A program made the translations under genes and the position numbers. Shown here piece by piece: positions 19,686 to 30,531 of a stretch of DNA of 64,000 nucleotides (its first letter is position 1; each line of letters begins with the position of its first letter). This stretch comes from Corallococcus soli. GTDB taxonomy: Bacteria; Myxococcota; Myxococcia; Myxococcales; Myxococcaceae. The stretch is from positions 496,001 through 560,000 of the forward strand of contig NZ_JAAIYO010000005.1 in assembly GCF_014930455.1 (NCBI RefSeq), read 5' to 3'. Under the pieces are notes generated by a model that made no database searches, was not told the origin of the DNA, and worked only from the letters and a program-made list of their open reading frames with translations.

Positions 19686-20462
19686 CTACTGCGTGGCGCC
19701 GCCGCGCGCTTCCCAGCCACCGCCAGCGGCGGGGCCGCCCCGGGCACCGCCACCGCGCGGGCTGGACTCCTCACGGCGCATCTCCTGGTACTTCGTCAGC
19801 TGATCCGCGCTGAGCACCTTCTGCATCTCCTGGTCGGTCTGCGTGCGCAGCTCGCGCAGCTGCCGGCGGACGTCCTGCCGGGGCTGACCATTGCCGCCGG
19901 ACATCAGCGCCTGGCGCTTCGCGTCCTCCGCCTGGAGCTGCTTCGTCAGCTCCTGCTCCTGGCTGTAGCTGAGCCGCGCGTCGGTGATGAACGTCTTGAC
20001 GCGCGCGCCGCGCTCGGCCTCCGCCTGCGACCGCATCTGGTCCACCTGCTGCTGCCACTGCTGGCGCTGCTCGGTGCGCTGCTCGTCCTGCACCGTGCGC
20101 ATGATCTCCTTCAGCGACTGCTTCCCGCTCTCGGAGTTCAGCGCCTCGCCCACCATCACGCCGCGCACCTCCTCGCGCAGCTTCGCCACCTCGGCCGCCA
20201 GGCCCGCGGGCGCGGGGCCCGAGCCACCCGTCGTCGTGCCGGGCTGCTGCTCGAAGGCCATCATCCGGCGCGACAGGAGCTGCACCGTCTCCTCCAGCGC
20301 CTTCACGCGCGTCTGGAGCGCCCGGACGTCCGCGGACGAGTCCTGCACGCGGGGCGCGGCGTCCGTCGCCGCGGGAGCCTCCGAACGACCGGGCCCCCAC
20401 AGGGCCACGCCGAGCGCCACCGAAGCCAACCCCACCGATGCGATGCCGAGGATACGATTCAT
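19686..20462 (-). CDS. Periplasmic coiled-coil protein, distantly Spy/CpxP-like
   Basis: A 258-residue protein with an N-terminal signal or anchor (GIASVGLASVALGVALW), a coiled coil at about 45-75 (DVRALQTRVKALEETVQLLS), and a helical Gln/Arg/Glu-rich core. YSQEQELTKQLQAEDAKRQ and VLSADQLTKYQEMR recall the LTxxQ-type repeats of Spy/CpxP periplasmic chaperones. The tail (PRGGGARGGPAAGGG) is Gly-rich and disordered. The resemblance is at pattern level only; a structural or stress-related envelope role is inference. Confidence 0.6.
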   Translation of the reverse strand: MNRILGIASVGLASVALGVALWGPGRSEAPAATDAAPRVQDSSADVRALQTRVKALEETVQLLSRRMMAFEQQPGTTTGGSGPAPAGLAAEVAKLREEVRGVMVGEALNSESGKQSLKEIMRTVQDEQRTEQRQQWQQQVDQMRSQAEAERGARVKTFITDARLSYSQEQELTKQLQAEDAKRQALMSGGNGQPRQDVRRQLRELRTQTDQEMQKVLSADQLTKYQEMRREESSPRGGGARGGPAAGGGWEARGGATQ

Positions 20463-20640
20463 GATGTTCTCCCTGACGGAACAGCCGGCCGCCTATTCCA
20501 TCGCGCTCCCGGAAACCGTCTTCGTGCCTTCATCCTCCCACCCGGCCGCCCCACGAGGAAACGTCCGTGCGCGGGTGCCTGCCTGCCCCCCGTGTCGCGA
20601 GCGTTGACCTCGCCTGGCGGGACGCGGAGAGTCCCGCGCC

Positions 20641-22293
20641 ATGACGCTCCGTCCCATTGCCGAAGTCGGCGCCGAGCTGGGCCTCGCGCCGGAAGACGTC
20701 CTCCCCTGGGGGCGCGACCGCGCCAAGGTGTCGCTGGACGCCCTGGGCCGCCGCTCGCGCCAGGGCCGCATGGTGCTGGTGTCGGCCATCAACCCCACGC
20801 CCCCTGGCGAGGGCAAGACGACCATGTCCGTGGCGCTGGCCATGGGCCTGCGCAAGCGCGGGCGCAAGGCGGTGGCGGCGCTGCGCGAGCCGTCCCTGGG
20901 GCCCGTCTTCGGCGTGAAGGGCGGCGGCACCGGCGGCGGCGTGGCCAGCCTGGAGCCCGCGGCGGACATCAACCTGCACTTCACCGGCGACCTGCACGCC
21001 ATCACCAGCGCGCACAACCTGCTGTCCGCGCTGGTGGACAACGCCGTGTACTACGGCCACCCGGTGGTGCTGGAGGGCACGAAAGTGCGCTGGCGCCGCG
21101 CCATGGACATGAACGACCGGTTCCTGCGCAACGTCATCGTGGGGCTGGGCGGCAAGGCGCACGGCGTGCCACGGGAGACGTCCTTCGACATCACCGCCGC
21201 CAGCGAGGTGATGGCCATCCTCGCGCTGTCGGAGGACCTGAAGGACCTGGAGGCGCGGCTGGGGCGCATCGTGGTGGGGCAGGCGCCGGACGGCACGCCC
21301 GTGCGCGCGAGCGACGTGAACGCGGCGGCGTCCATGGTGGCGCTGCTCAAGGACGCGCTGATGCCGAACCTGGCCCAGACGCGCGAGGGCGGGCCGGCCC
21401 TCGTGCACGCGGGGCCCTTCGGCAACATCGCGCACGGCTGTTCGTCCGTGGTGGGCACGCGGATGGCGCTCGCGTACGCGGACGAGGTGGTGACGGAGGC
21501 GGGCTTCGGCTTCGACCTGGGCGCGGAGAAGTTCCTGGACATCAAGTGCCGCGGCGCGGGCGTGTGGCCCCGGGGCGTGATGCTGGTGGTGACGCTGCGG
21601 GCGCTCAAGCACCACGGCGGCGCGAGCCCGGCGCAGGTGGCGGAGCCGGACCGGGAAGCGCTGCTGCGCGGCTTCAACCACCTGGAGAAGCACCTGGAAT
21701 CCGTGGCCGCGTTCGGCCTGCCGGCGGTGCTGTGCGTGAACCGCTTCCCGCAGGACACGCAGGCGGAGCTGGACGAACTGCGCGCGTTCGCGAAGGCGCG
21801 GGGCGTGGGCATCGCGGTGTGCGACGGCTTCACGAAGGGCGGCGAGGGCTCCCTGGAGCTGGCGGACACGGTGCTGGCCATGCTGGACGCCACGGACGCG
21901 GCGCCGCCGAAGCCGCGCTTCCTCTACGAGCTGGACCAGTCCCCGGAGGAGAAGATCCGCGCCATCGCGCGCACGGTGTACGGCGCGGACGACGTGGCCT
22001 TCACGTCCGGGGCGCGCAAGGACCTGGAGACGGCGCGCGCCCTGGGCGGCGCGGGGCTCCCGGTGTGCATGGCGAAGACGCACCTGTCGCTGTCGGACGA
22101 CCCGACGAAGACGGGCCGTCCCCAGGGCTTCACGCTGACGGTGCGCGAGGTGCGCCTGTCCGCGGGCGCGGGCTTCCTGGTGGCGCTCACCGGCGAGCTG
22201 CTCACCATGCCGGGCCTGCCCCGGGAGCCCGCCGCCCGGCGCGTCACCATCCATCCGGACGGCCGCATCACGGGCCTGATGCAGGGCGAGTAG
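20641..22293 (+). CDS. fhs: Formate-tetrahydrofolate ligase
   Basis: A 550-residue cytoplasmic enzyme that joins formate to tetrahydrofolate using ATP, giving 10-formyl-THF for purine and formyl-methionine synthesis. The family is clear throughout: the ATP site NPTPPGEGKTT near residues 50-60, REPSLGPVFGVKGGGTGGG, INLHFTGDLHAITSAHNLL, and the C-terminal GFLVALTGELLTMPGLPR. Length is close to the usual 555-560 residues. Upstream genes are divergent and a strong hairpin follows, so it is transcribed alone. Confidence 0.96.
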   Translation: MTLRPIAEVGAELGLAPEDVLPWGRDRAKVSLDALGRRSRQGRMVLVSAINPTPPGEGKTTMSVALAMGLRKRGRKAVAALREPSLGPVFGVKGGGTGGGVASLEPAADINLHFTGDLHAITSAHNLLSALVDNAVYYGHPVVLEGTKVRWRRAMDMNDRFLRNVIVGLGGKAHGVPRETSFDITAASEVMAILALSEDLKDLEARLGRIVVGQAPDGTPVRASDVNAAASMVALLKDALMPNLAQTREGGPALVHAGPFGNIAHGCSSVVGTRMALAYADEVVTEAGFGFDLGAEKFLDIKCRGAGVWPRGVMLVVTLRALKHHGGASPAQVAEPDREALLRGFNHLEKHLESVAAFGLPAVLCVNRFPQDTQAELDELRAFAKARGVGIAVCDGFTKGGEGSLELADTVLAMLDATDAAPPKPRFLYELDQSPEEKIRAIARTVYGADDVAFTSGARKDLETARALGGAGLPVCMAKTHLSLSDDPTKTGRPQGFTLTVREVRLSAGAGFLVALTGELLTMPGLPREPAARRVTIHPDGRITGLMQGE

Positions 22294-22310
22294 CCCGCCC
22301 CGGACGAACA

Positions 22311-22343
22311 ACGGGCCGCCCTGGTGAATCCAGGACGGCCCGT
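22311..22343. terminator. Strong bidirectional terminator hairpin between fhs and the chemoreceptor gene
   Basis: ACGGGCCG pairs with CGGCCCGT, and inside it CCTGG with CCAGG around a TGAAT loop, with one C-A mismatch. The 33-base structure lies between two convergent stop codons, 17 bases from fhs and 28 from the chemoreceptor gene. Confidence 0.65.
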
Positions 22344-22371
22344 GGGCCCCGCGGCGTCCCTTCCGGGAGCG

Positions 22372-23964
22372 CTAGACGCGGAACGAGGTGGACAGCTCCT
22401 GGAGCTTGCCCAGGGACGTGTTGATCTGCCCCACCGCCTCTTCGGCGTTGCTGGTGGCCATCACCACGTCGCTCATCATCTCCGACAGCTGCGTCACCAC
22501 TTCCGTCATCTGCGTGATGCCCGCGTTCTGCTGGGTCACCGAGGCGACGATCTGCCGCGCGGCCTGGCTGCTCTCCTGCACCACCTGGGTGATGTCCTTG
22601 AGCGTCGTCGCCGAGGCGAGCACCTGTTCGATGCCCTCCTCCATCTTCTGGGTGTCACCCTCCGCGATGCCCACCGTCTGGCGGATGGCCTGGTTGATCT
22701 CCAGGAGGATCTTCCCGATGCGCTGCGTGCTCTGGAGCGACTGACCGCTGAGCGCCCGCATCTCCTTGGCCACCACCGCGAAGCCCCGGCCCTCTTCACC
22801 GGCGCGCGCCGCCTCGATGGCCGCGTTCAGCGCCAGCACGTTGGACTGGTCCGCCAGGTCCTTCACGCTGCCAATGATCTCTCCCGCGTGCACCGCCTGC
22901 TCGGACAGGTGCCCGATGCTGCCCACCAGCGCGCCCACCCGCTGGCGGATCTGCTGGAGGCCCTCCGCGCTGCGCTCGATGGACACCTGCCCTGAAGCGC
23001 TGAACGCGTCCGCCTGCGCCGCGACCTTCAGCACCATCTCCGCGCGGCTGGCCGCCATGCCGGACGTCTGGGCGATCTCCGCGATGGTGGAGCTGGCCTC
23101 CGTGAGGCTGCGCGACTGGTTGGTCAGGAAGTTGAGCTGCTCGTGGCTGGCCGTGTTCAGCCGCGCCGCCGCCGCCGTCAGCTCCGTCACCACCGAGTGC
23201 AGCGTGCCCGGCACCGAGCGCAGCCGCTTCATCAGCGTCTCGATGCTGCGCGCCAGCTCGCCCACCTCGTCCTGGGCGGAGGTGTCGATGGGCTGCGTCA
23301 GGTCACCGTCCCGCGCGATGCGCGTCGCCGTCTCCGTCAGGCGCGCCAGGGGGATGGTCACCTCGCGCAGCAGCCACACCGTGAGCGCCGCGAGCGCCGC
23401 GATGCAGGCCACCGCCAGCAGCAGCACCCACGTCAGCGTCTTGCCGTGCAGCGACTCCATCTCCGTGAAGGTCTCGCGCTGCGCGGCCTCCTGCTGCGCC
23501 GTCACCGCCTCCAGCCCGTCGTGCACGGTCTTGAACGCCGGCTCCAGCTTCGCCAGCGCGCCCTCCGCGCCCGGGCTGTTCTGGGCCGCCAGCGCCACCA
23601 CCTTCGACGCCTCCTGCCAGTAGCGCGTGAAGGCCTCCTGCAGGGCCTCCACCCGCGGGACGTCCACGTCCTTCATGCCGCGCAGGGTCTTGAGGCCCAC
23701 GGTGAGTTCCATCACCTGGGCATCCAGCGTCTGCTGCTGCACCGCGTGCAGCGCCACCGCGTCGCCCACGTCCTGGTGCAGCGACGCGAAGCCCGCGCGC
23801 GCCGTCTGCGCCTGGCTGACGGACGGGGCCAGACTGAAGCCGATGCGATCCGAGGCCGCCCGCGTGCGCGAGCCCAGCCCCACCGTCACCGCCACGATGG
23901 CCACCAGGAACACCGACGCCACCACCGGCAGCACCATCATCTTCTGCTTGAGCCTCAACGCCAT
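22372..23964 (-). CDS. Methyl-accepting chemotaxis protein
   Basis: A 530-residue transmembrane chemoreceptor. TM1 is at about 8-30, a helical periplasmic sensor at about 30-185, TM2 at about 187-210 ([20 protein letters not shown]), then HAMP and the cytoplasmic signalling domain. The hairpin tip reads [20 protein letters not shown] followed by [20 protein letters not shown], the strongly conserved receptor tip that contacts CheA/CheW. No CheB/CheR-binding pentapeptide ends the protein. ATG 23964 is preferred over the GTG one codon upstream because GAGGGGG lies 5 bases before it. No che genes adjoin, so it is an orphan receptor. Confidence 0.93.
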   Translation of the reverse strand: MALRLKQKMMVLPVVASVFLVAIVAVTVGLGSRTRAASDRIGFSLAPSVSQAQTARAGFASLHQDVGDAVALHAVQQQTLDAQVMELTVGLKTLRGMKDVDVPRVEALQEAFTRYWQEASKVVALAAQNSPGAEGALAKLEPAFKTVHDGLEAVTAQQEAAQRETFTEMESLHGKTLTWVLLLAVACIAALAALTVWLLREVTIPLARLTETATRIARDGDLTQPIDTSAQDEVGELARSIETLMKRLRSVPGTLHSVVTELTAAAARLNTASHEQLNFLTNQSRSLTEASSTIAEIAQTSGMAASRAEMVLKVAAQADAFSASGQVSIERSAEGLQQIRQRVGALVGSIGHLSEQAVHAGEIIGSVKDLADQSNVLALNAAIEAARAGEEGRGFAVVAKEMRALSGQSLQSTQRIGKILLEINQAIRQTVGIAEGDTQKMEEGIEQVLASATTLKDITQVVQESSQAARQIVASVTQQNAGITQMTEVVTQLSEMMSDVVMATSNAEEAVGQINTSLGKLQELSTSFRV

Positions 23965-24385
23965 CACACACCCCCTCGCGGGCCCACGTCAGACATCCCG
24001 ATGAAGCGCGGGGGTGCATCCCCGCGGGGCCTGCTGCGCCAGCTCATTGTCGCTCATCCTTCCGCGGCCCGGCCGGGCCCCGCCGACGGTTGAGGCCCCG
24101 TCGAGGCACGTAGGATAGACAACACCTCTCCCCCCGACTCAAGCCCGTGACCCTTGAAATATCTTGTAAACGGGTCGGGACTGCCCCGCAGGGTCATGCG
24201 GGACACTTCGCCCTGTCAGGTGGGACCTGCCTCGCAGGACGTTCCACGTCAGGCGTAGGCGCTTGTACCACACCCTGGCGCGATCACTCCTTCCCTCTGG
24301 GAAGGGCCTCCCGGGTGCTGGAGGAACCGTGGGTCGGCGGCTCCAGGGTGGGACAGGAGCGCCCCGCCAGGGCCGGGCGCGGGCT
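23965..24385. other. Long intergenic region with hairpins, no gene seen
   Basis: About 420 bases upstream of the chemoreceptor gene and downstream of the small minus-strand gene. CCTTCCC-TCT-GGGAAGG (24289-24305) is a perfect 7-bp hairpin, and CTGGAG (24318) can pair with CTCCAG (24341). Either could end transcription of the 24386 gene. Bases 24150-24175 form a short AT-rich patch. I see no convincing reading frame. Confidence 0.45.
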
Positions 24386-24775
24386 TCAGGGCCGGGGCGG
24401 CTTGCGGAAGGGCTGGACCTGGCCCAGGCAGGCGGAGTCGCACTCGGAGAAGTGGGTGAGGAACTCCGCCAGTTGTGCACACTTGCGGGGGTAGCGCGAA
24501 CCGCCGCCGTCCGGCAGGCACAGCTCCTCGAATTCGTCGCGCGTCTCCCGGAACAGGGCCTGTCGCTGCGAGGGGGACATGGCGTTGAGCGCGCGGTCCT
24601 CGCCGCCCTGCAACCACATGAAGACGCCCACCAGCACCAGCAGGACGATGCTGATCCACGTCCCCCGGCGCACCCACCGGTCCGGCGCGGGTGCCAGCTC
24701 CTTCGCGAAGATGTTGTCCTCGCCCCCTTCGTCGGGCGGCGTCCCGTCGTTGCGCATGGGCTCCATTCCATCCAT
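24386..24775 (-). CDS. Small single-pass membrane protein, unknown
   Basis: About 129 residues: an acidic cytoplasmic N-terminus (NDGTPPDEGGEDNIFAKELA), one membrane helix (about 38-58, GTWISIVLLVLVGVFMWLQG), then an outer part with four cysteines (EELCLPDG, PRKCAQL, ECDSACLG) that could form two disulfides. Three ATG codons (MDGMEPM) compete for the start. The layout suggests a small periplasm-facing protein. It is divergent from the sigma-54 activator gene (106 bases apart). Family unknown. Confidence 0.6.
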   Translation of the reverse strand: MDGMEPMRNDGTPPDEGGEDNIFAKELAPAPDRWVRRGTWISIVLLVLVGVFMWLQGGEDRALNAMSPSQRQALFRETRDEFEELCLPDGGGSRYPRKCAQLAEFLTHFSECDSACLGQVQPFRKPPRP

Positions 24776-24881
24776 GGCGCGTGCCAGTCCGCACGGCCGT
24801 CCCGCAGCAGACACCAGCCGGCCCGGCGTTGCACCCCGCAAGCGACATGCGGGCCCGGCGCCCGGCTCTTACACTGGCCCC

Positions 24882-26270
<1,389 letters not shown>

Positions 26271-26421
26271 GGCAGTGGCGTGTGCGCCAGTGCATGAAGA
26301 CACGGACCCCGGGCCCGGAGCGTCCGAGGACATGGCACTTCCGCGCGGATTGCCCCCGTGCGCACGCGTGAAGACCCTGCGGAGGGACCGCCACTCCGGT
26401 CGTCCACGCGGGGGTTGCCTC

Positions 26422-26883
26422 ATGGACATCATCGACGTGCTCATCCAGCAGCACCGGGACACCGAGGCCCTCTTCGAGGCCTACCGTGGCGCCCCGGACG
26501 ACGAGAAGCCGGAGCTGTGCGTGCGCCTGGCCGAAGCGCTCACGCTGCACAGCACCATCGAGGAGCGCTGGGTGTACCCGGTCGCCCGAAGCGTCGTCGA
26601 GGGGCCGCGCATCGACTTCGCGGTGGAGGAGCACGGGGAGATGGGCCAGCTCATCTCGGAGCTGCTGCACGCTCGTCGGGAGACGCGCCGCCGGGAGGCC
26701 ACGGTGCGCCAGTTGGAGGCGGTGGTGGCGCACCACATGGCGGAGGAGGAGCGCGAGGTGTTCCCGCGACTGCGCAAGGTGGGGGCGGACGCGTTCGGCC
26801 TCACCCACTCCGAAATCATCCGCTCCGCCTCCGACGTGCGCCGCGAGGCGATGCGCCAGCTGGGTGCGCCCGCCGCGCCGTGA
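26422..26883 (+). CDS. Hemerythrin HHE cation-binding domain protein
   Basis: A 153-residue four-helix protein with the histidine/glutamate pattern of hemerythrin-like HHE domains: QQHRDTEALFEAY, LHSTIEERWVYP, EEHGEMGQLI and VAHHMAEEEREVFP. These bind a non-haem di-iron centre that reacts with oxygen, nitric oxide or peroxide; bacterial members serve oxygen sensing, iron storage or nitrosative-stress repair. The ATG lies 151 bases after the sigma-54 activator, same strand; they may or may not be one unit. It ends 3 bases from the convergent kinase gene. Confidence 0.87.
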   Translation: MDIIDVLIQQHRDTEALFEAYRGAPDDEKPELCVRLAEALTLHSTIEERWVYPVARSVVEGPRIDFAVEEHGEMGQLISELLHARRETRRREATVRQLEAVVAHHMAEEEREVFPRLRKVGADAFGLTHSEIIRSASDVRREAMRQLGAPAAP

Positions 26884-26886
26884 CGC

Positions 26887-28725
26887 TCAGGCCTCCACGG
26901 CGGGCTGCGGCAGCGTGAACCAGAAGGTGCTGCCCTGGCCAGGGGTGCTCACCACGCCCAGCTCACCGCCGTGCGCCTGGACGATGTCGCGCGCGATGGA
27001 CAGGCCCAGCCCCGCGCCGCCCGAGGGGGCTCCCGGCGCGCGGTAGAACTTCTCGAAGATGCGCGCCTGCTCCTGGGCGGGGATGCCCTCGCCGGTGTCG
27101 CGCACCTCGAAGCGCACCCGGGCACCGTCGCGCAGCACGCGCACCGTCACCTCGCCGTCGCGCGGCGTGTGCTTCACGCCATTGCCCACGAGGTTGCCCA
27201 GCACCAACTGCAAGCGCTCCGGATCCACCCGCACCGTCTCCACGTCGTGGGCCAGGGACCGGGACAGCCTCACGCCCCGGTCCTCCGCCACCGCGCGCTG
27301 GGAGTCCAGCGCCTGCTCCAGCAGCTCCTCCGTGCGCACGTCGCGCGGGTCCAGTTGGAGCTGGCCGGACTGGATGCGCGACAGGTCCAGCAGGTCGTCC
27401 ACGATGCCCTGCAAGCGCTCGCAGTCCTCGCGCGCCGCGAAGAGCAGGTCCGCCTGCTTCTCCGTCACCTGTCCCACGACGCCCTCGGCCACCAGGTGGA
27501 TGGCCATGCGCAGCGACGTCAGCGGCGTGCGGAACTCGTGCGCCACCGTGGCCACCAGGTCGTTCTTCAGCTCGTCGAACCTCCGCAGCCGCGTCACGTC
27601 CTGGAGGATGAGCGTGGCGCCCACCACGTCTCCCGTCTCGCCGTGCACCGGACTGCCTCGCGGCAGGAGCCACCGTCCCCCCTCGGGCGAGGCCTCCACG
27701 CGCACCGCCTCCTCGTAGCCCCGGGGCTGGTACGCACCGCGTCCGCCAACGACGTGCGCGCGCACGCGCTCCAGCACCGCGCGCACCTCCGGCTCCACGC
27801 GGCCCAGCGCGTCCCCGCCCGCGTCCAGGCGCAGGCGCAGCACCGCCTCCGCCGCGGCGTTCACGTTGAGCAGTCCTCCGTCCGCGCCCAGCACCAGCAC
27901 CGGATCCGGCAGGCTGTCGATGGCCGCCTGCGACACGGCCTGCGCCTGGAGCAGCTCGCCCAGGCTGCTGCGGCGGTACTGCCCCAGCCGCTCCGCCATG
28001 GTGTTGAAGTCCCGCGCGAGCTGCGCGATCTCATCCCGCCCCTCCACCACCGCCCGGGCCTCCCCATCCCCCTGCCCCAGCCGGCGCACCGCCTGCGACA
28101 GCACCGACACCGGCCGCAGCGCGCGCTGCACCAGCGACGTGGTGAAGAACAGGCCGAAGCCCAGCGCCGCCAGCACCGACAGCGCCATCAGCGTGTTCAC
28201 CTGCTCGCTCTGCTGGCGGAGCTGCTCGCTCTTGCGCACCATCGCGTCCTGGTTCAACGCCAGGATGGCGGACGCGGCCGCCTTCGCCTCCTGGAAGGCC
28301 GGCGACAGGGACGCGAAGTAGCGCGCGCGGGACGCCTCCGGCTCACGCTCCTGGAGGAACGCGTCGAACGCCGCCTGATATGCCCTCCACGCGGCGTGCA
28401 GCCGCCGCGTCGCGTCCGCTTCTCCGGGCTCGGTGACGTTGCCCTGCTGGATGGCCAGCTCGGACTCCAGCGTGGGGCGCTGCGCGGCCTGCTGGGCGGC
28501 GCCCCGTTCGCGCTCGCCCGCGACGATGAACAACGCAGCGCTGTCCATGCGCTCCAGGTGTTCGGTGATGCGCTGGGTGGCGAGCACGCTGCGGTAGTTG
28601 TCTTGCAGCACCCGCTGGCCGGAGCGGCCCACGCGCGCCAGGGTGATGACGGCCAGCGCGCCCAGCAGCAGGAGCGCGAGCACCAGCGGCGCCTGGGCCA
28701 GCAACAAGCGGGAGCGCAGCGTCAT
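26887..28725 (-). CDS. Membrane sensor histidine kinase coupled to kdpD
   Basis: A 612-residue kinase. TM1 at about 7-30, periplasmic helical sensor at about 30-180, TM2 at about 182-205 (TLMALSVLAALGFGLFF), HAMP, PAS (about 255-370), HisKA with phospho-acceptor VAHEFRTPLTSL near residue 394, and an ATPase domain (NLVGNGVKHTP, DTGEGIPAQEQARIFEKFYR, GAGLGLSIARDIV). Its ATG overlaps the kdpD stop codon as ATGA, so it should be translationally coupled. KdpD here ends before its usual kinase half, so this protein probably supplies the kinase function (inference), although it has its own NarX-like periplasmic sensor. No response regulator gene follows. Confidence 0.9.
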   Translation of the reverse strand: MTLRSRLLLAQAPLVLALLLLGALAVITLARVGRSGQRVLQDNYRSVLATQRITEHLERMDSAALFIVAGERERGAAQQAAQRPTLESELAIQQGNVTEPGEADATRRLHAAWRAYQAAFDAFLQEREPEASRARYFASLSPAFQEAKAAASAILALNQDAMVRKSEQLRQQSEQVNTLMALSVLAALGFGLFFTTSLVQRALRPVSVLSQAVRRLGQGDGEARAVVEGRDEIAQLARDFNTMAERLGQYRRSSLGELLQAQAVSQAAIDSLPDPVLVLGADGGLLNVNAAAEAVLRLRLDAGGDALGRVEPEVRAVLERVRAHVVGGRGAYQPRGYEEAVRVEASPEGGRWLLPRGSPVHGETGDVVGATLILQDVTRLRRFDELKNDLVATVAHEFRTPLTSLRMAIHLVAEGVVGQVTEKQADLLFAAREDCERLQGIVDDLLDLSRIQSGQLQLDPRDVRTEELLEQALDSQRAVAEDRGVRLSRSLAHDVETVRVDPERLQLVLGNLVGNGVKHTPRDGEVTVRVLRDGARVRFEVRDTGEGIPAQEQARIFEKFYRAPGAPSGGAGLGLSIARDIVQAHGGELGVVSTPGQGSTFWFTLPQPAVEA

Positions 28726-29894
28726 GGGCGCTTCTCCTCGGGGGGTTCGAAGGACACGACGTGGATGTCGAAGCCTTCGCCTTCGCGCAGCAGCCGCGCG
28801 TCCGCGGTGAGGCCCAGCCGCTGCCGCCACTTCGCCTGATGCGAGCGGCCGATGATGATGTGCCCCACGCCGTGCGAGCGGCCGAAGTCCAGCAGCGCCG
28901 CCACGGGGTCCTTCGCGCGCAGGCGCACCACCTCCGCGCCCAGCTCCTTCGCCTTCTCGATGTTCGTCAGCAGGTGGCGCTGGGCCTCCGCGTCGATGAG
29001 GTGTGGCGCCTCGCCCGGCGTCTCCACGTACACCACGAACCAGTCCGTGTTGAGGCGGCCCGCCATGCGCGAGCCCCGGCGCAGGAGCGTCGCCGCGCGT
29101 GGGGGGTGGCTGGACAGGGCCACCAGCACTCGGCCCCAGGCGCCTCCGGCCCCCTTCTGGGAGGGGTCCTCGCCCGACGCGCGGGCCTGCCTGCCCGTGG
29201 TGGCGCGGTCCAGGCTCTCCGCCACCTCGCGCAGCGCCAGCTCGCGCAGGGTGGAGAGGTTGTCGCCGGTGAAGAAGCGCTCCAGCGCGTGCGGCACCTT
29301 GTCGGGCGCATAGATTTTTCCCGCCTTGAGCCGCTCGTGCAGGTCCTCCACCGCCAGGTCCAGGTTCACCACCTGGTCGGCGTTCTTGAGGAAGCTGTCG
29401 GGCAGCGTCTCGCGCACGGTGACGCCGGTGTTGCGCTCCACCAGGTCGTTGAGGCTCTCCAGGTGCTGCACGTTGAAGGCGCCAATGACGTTGATGCCCG
29501 CGGCCAGCAGCTCCTGCACATCCTGGTAGCGCTTGCGGTGGCGGCACACGGGCAGGTTCGTGTGGGCCAGCTCGTCCACGATGGCCACCTGCGGCCGGCG
29601 CGCGAGCAGGGCGTCCAGGTCCAGCTCCTCCACCGGGACGTCGCGGTAGGTGATGCGCTGGCGGGGAACCACTTCCAGCCCCGCCACCAGCGCCTCCGTC
29701 TCCGGGCGGCCATGCGTCTCGACGAAGCCCAGCACCACGTCCACGCCGCGCGCCTTGAGCGCGTGCGCCTCCTCCAGCATGCGGAACGTCTTGCCCACGC
29801 CGGCCGCGAAGCCGATGTAGAGCTTCAGCCGGCCCCGCCGACCGCGCTCCACCAGCTCCAGGAAGTCTTCCGCGCGCGGGCGCCGCGTCGTCAT
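28722..29894 (-). CDS. kdpD: KdpD-like sensor protein lacking the kinase half (KdpD + USP domains)
   Basis: A 390-residue protein matching only the N-terminal part of KdpD. The KdpD domain (about 20-225) has Walker A IGFAAGVGKTF and Walker B AIVDELAHTNLP, followed by the conserved NVQHLESLNDLVE. A universal-stress-protein domain (about 250-375) ends GHIIIGRSHQAKWRQRLGL. Full-length KdpD (about 890 residues) goes on with four membrane helices, GAF and kinase domains; these are absent, and an independent kinase gene overlaps the stop codon. Start ATG 29894 has GAGGAAGG 8 bases upstream. It follows kdpC by 13 bases. It probably senses cytoplasmic potassium, ATP or a nucleotide second messenger as in other KdpD proteins (family knowledge). 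Confidence 0.9.
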   Translation of the reverse strand: MTTRRPRAEDFLELVERGRRGRLKLYIGFAAGVGKTFRMLEEAHALKARGVDVVLGFVETHGRPETEALVAGLEVVPRQRITYRDVPVEELDLDALLARRPQVAIVDELAHTNLPVCRHRKRYQDVQELLAAGINVIGAFNVQHLESLNDLVERNTGVTVRETLPDSFLKNADQVVNLDLAVEDLHERLKAGKIYAPDKVPHALERFFTGDNLSTLRELALREVAESLDRATTGRQARASGEDPSQKGAGGAWGRVLVALSSHPPRAATLLRRGSRMAGRLNTDWFVVYVETPGEAPHLIDAEAQRHLLTNIEKAKELGAEVVRLRAKDPVAALLDFGRSHGVGHIIIGRSHQAKWRQRLGLTADARLLREGEGFDIHVVSFEPPEEKRP

Positions 29895-29907
29895 GCCAGG
29901 GCCTTCC

Positions 29908-30510
29908 TCAAGGACTCGCGAGGGTCCGCGCGGGTCCACCGAACTGTCGGTCCATCGCGAGGTTCAACGTGAGCACGTTCACCCGGGGTTCGCCCAGCAC
30001 ACCTAGCGTCCTGCCCTCCACCTGAGAGGCCACCAGCGTGCGCACGCGCGCCGGGTCCACCCCGCGCGCCCGGGCCACCCGGGGAACCTGCCACAGCGCG
30101 GACTCCGGCGACACGTGCGGATCCAACCCGGACGCGGACGCCGTCACCAGCTCCCCGGGAACGGGGCCGGGGGCTTCGGGGTTCTCGCGGCGCAGCCGGT
30201 CCGCTTCCGCCACCACGCGGTCGCGGAGCTTCTGGGAAGTGGGGCCCAGGTTGCTGCCACCGGACGCCGTCGCGTCGTAGCCCGTACCGGCGGCGGAGGG
30301 ACGGGGCTGGAAGTAGTCCGGCCGCGTGAAGCCCTGCCCGATGAGCGCGCTGCCCACCTCGCGGCCCTGCTCGTCCTTCACGAGCGACCCGTTGGCTTCC
30401 CTGGGAAACAGCACCTGCGCCGCGCCGGTGACGACCAGCGGGTACAGCACGCCCGTGAGGACCAGCGTGACGACGCTGGCGCGCAGGGCGACGAGGAGGG
30501 TTGAGAACAT
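29908..30510 (-). CDS. kdpC: Potassium-transporting ATPase subunit C
   Basis: A 200-residue protein with one N-terminal membrane helix (about 7-30, [20 protein letters not shown]) and a periplasmic/cytoplasmic domain carrying family signatures: [42 protein letters not shown] and a C-terminal [11 protein letters not shown]. KdpC stabilises the KdpFABC complex and helps ATP binding. It sits 21 bases after kdpB in the operon. Confidence 0.95.
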   Translation of the reverse strand: MFSTLLVALRASVVTLVLTGVLYPLVVTGAAQVLFPREANGSLVKDEQGREVGSALIGQGFTRPDYFQPRPSAAGTGYDATASGGSNLGPTSQKLRDRVVAEADRLRRENPEAPGPVPGELVTASASGLDPHVSPESALWQVPRVARARGVDPARVRTLVASQVEGRTLGVLGEPRVNVLTLNLAMDRQFGGPARTLASP

Positions 30511-30531
30511 GGTGAGCCAATTCCTTTCAGG

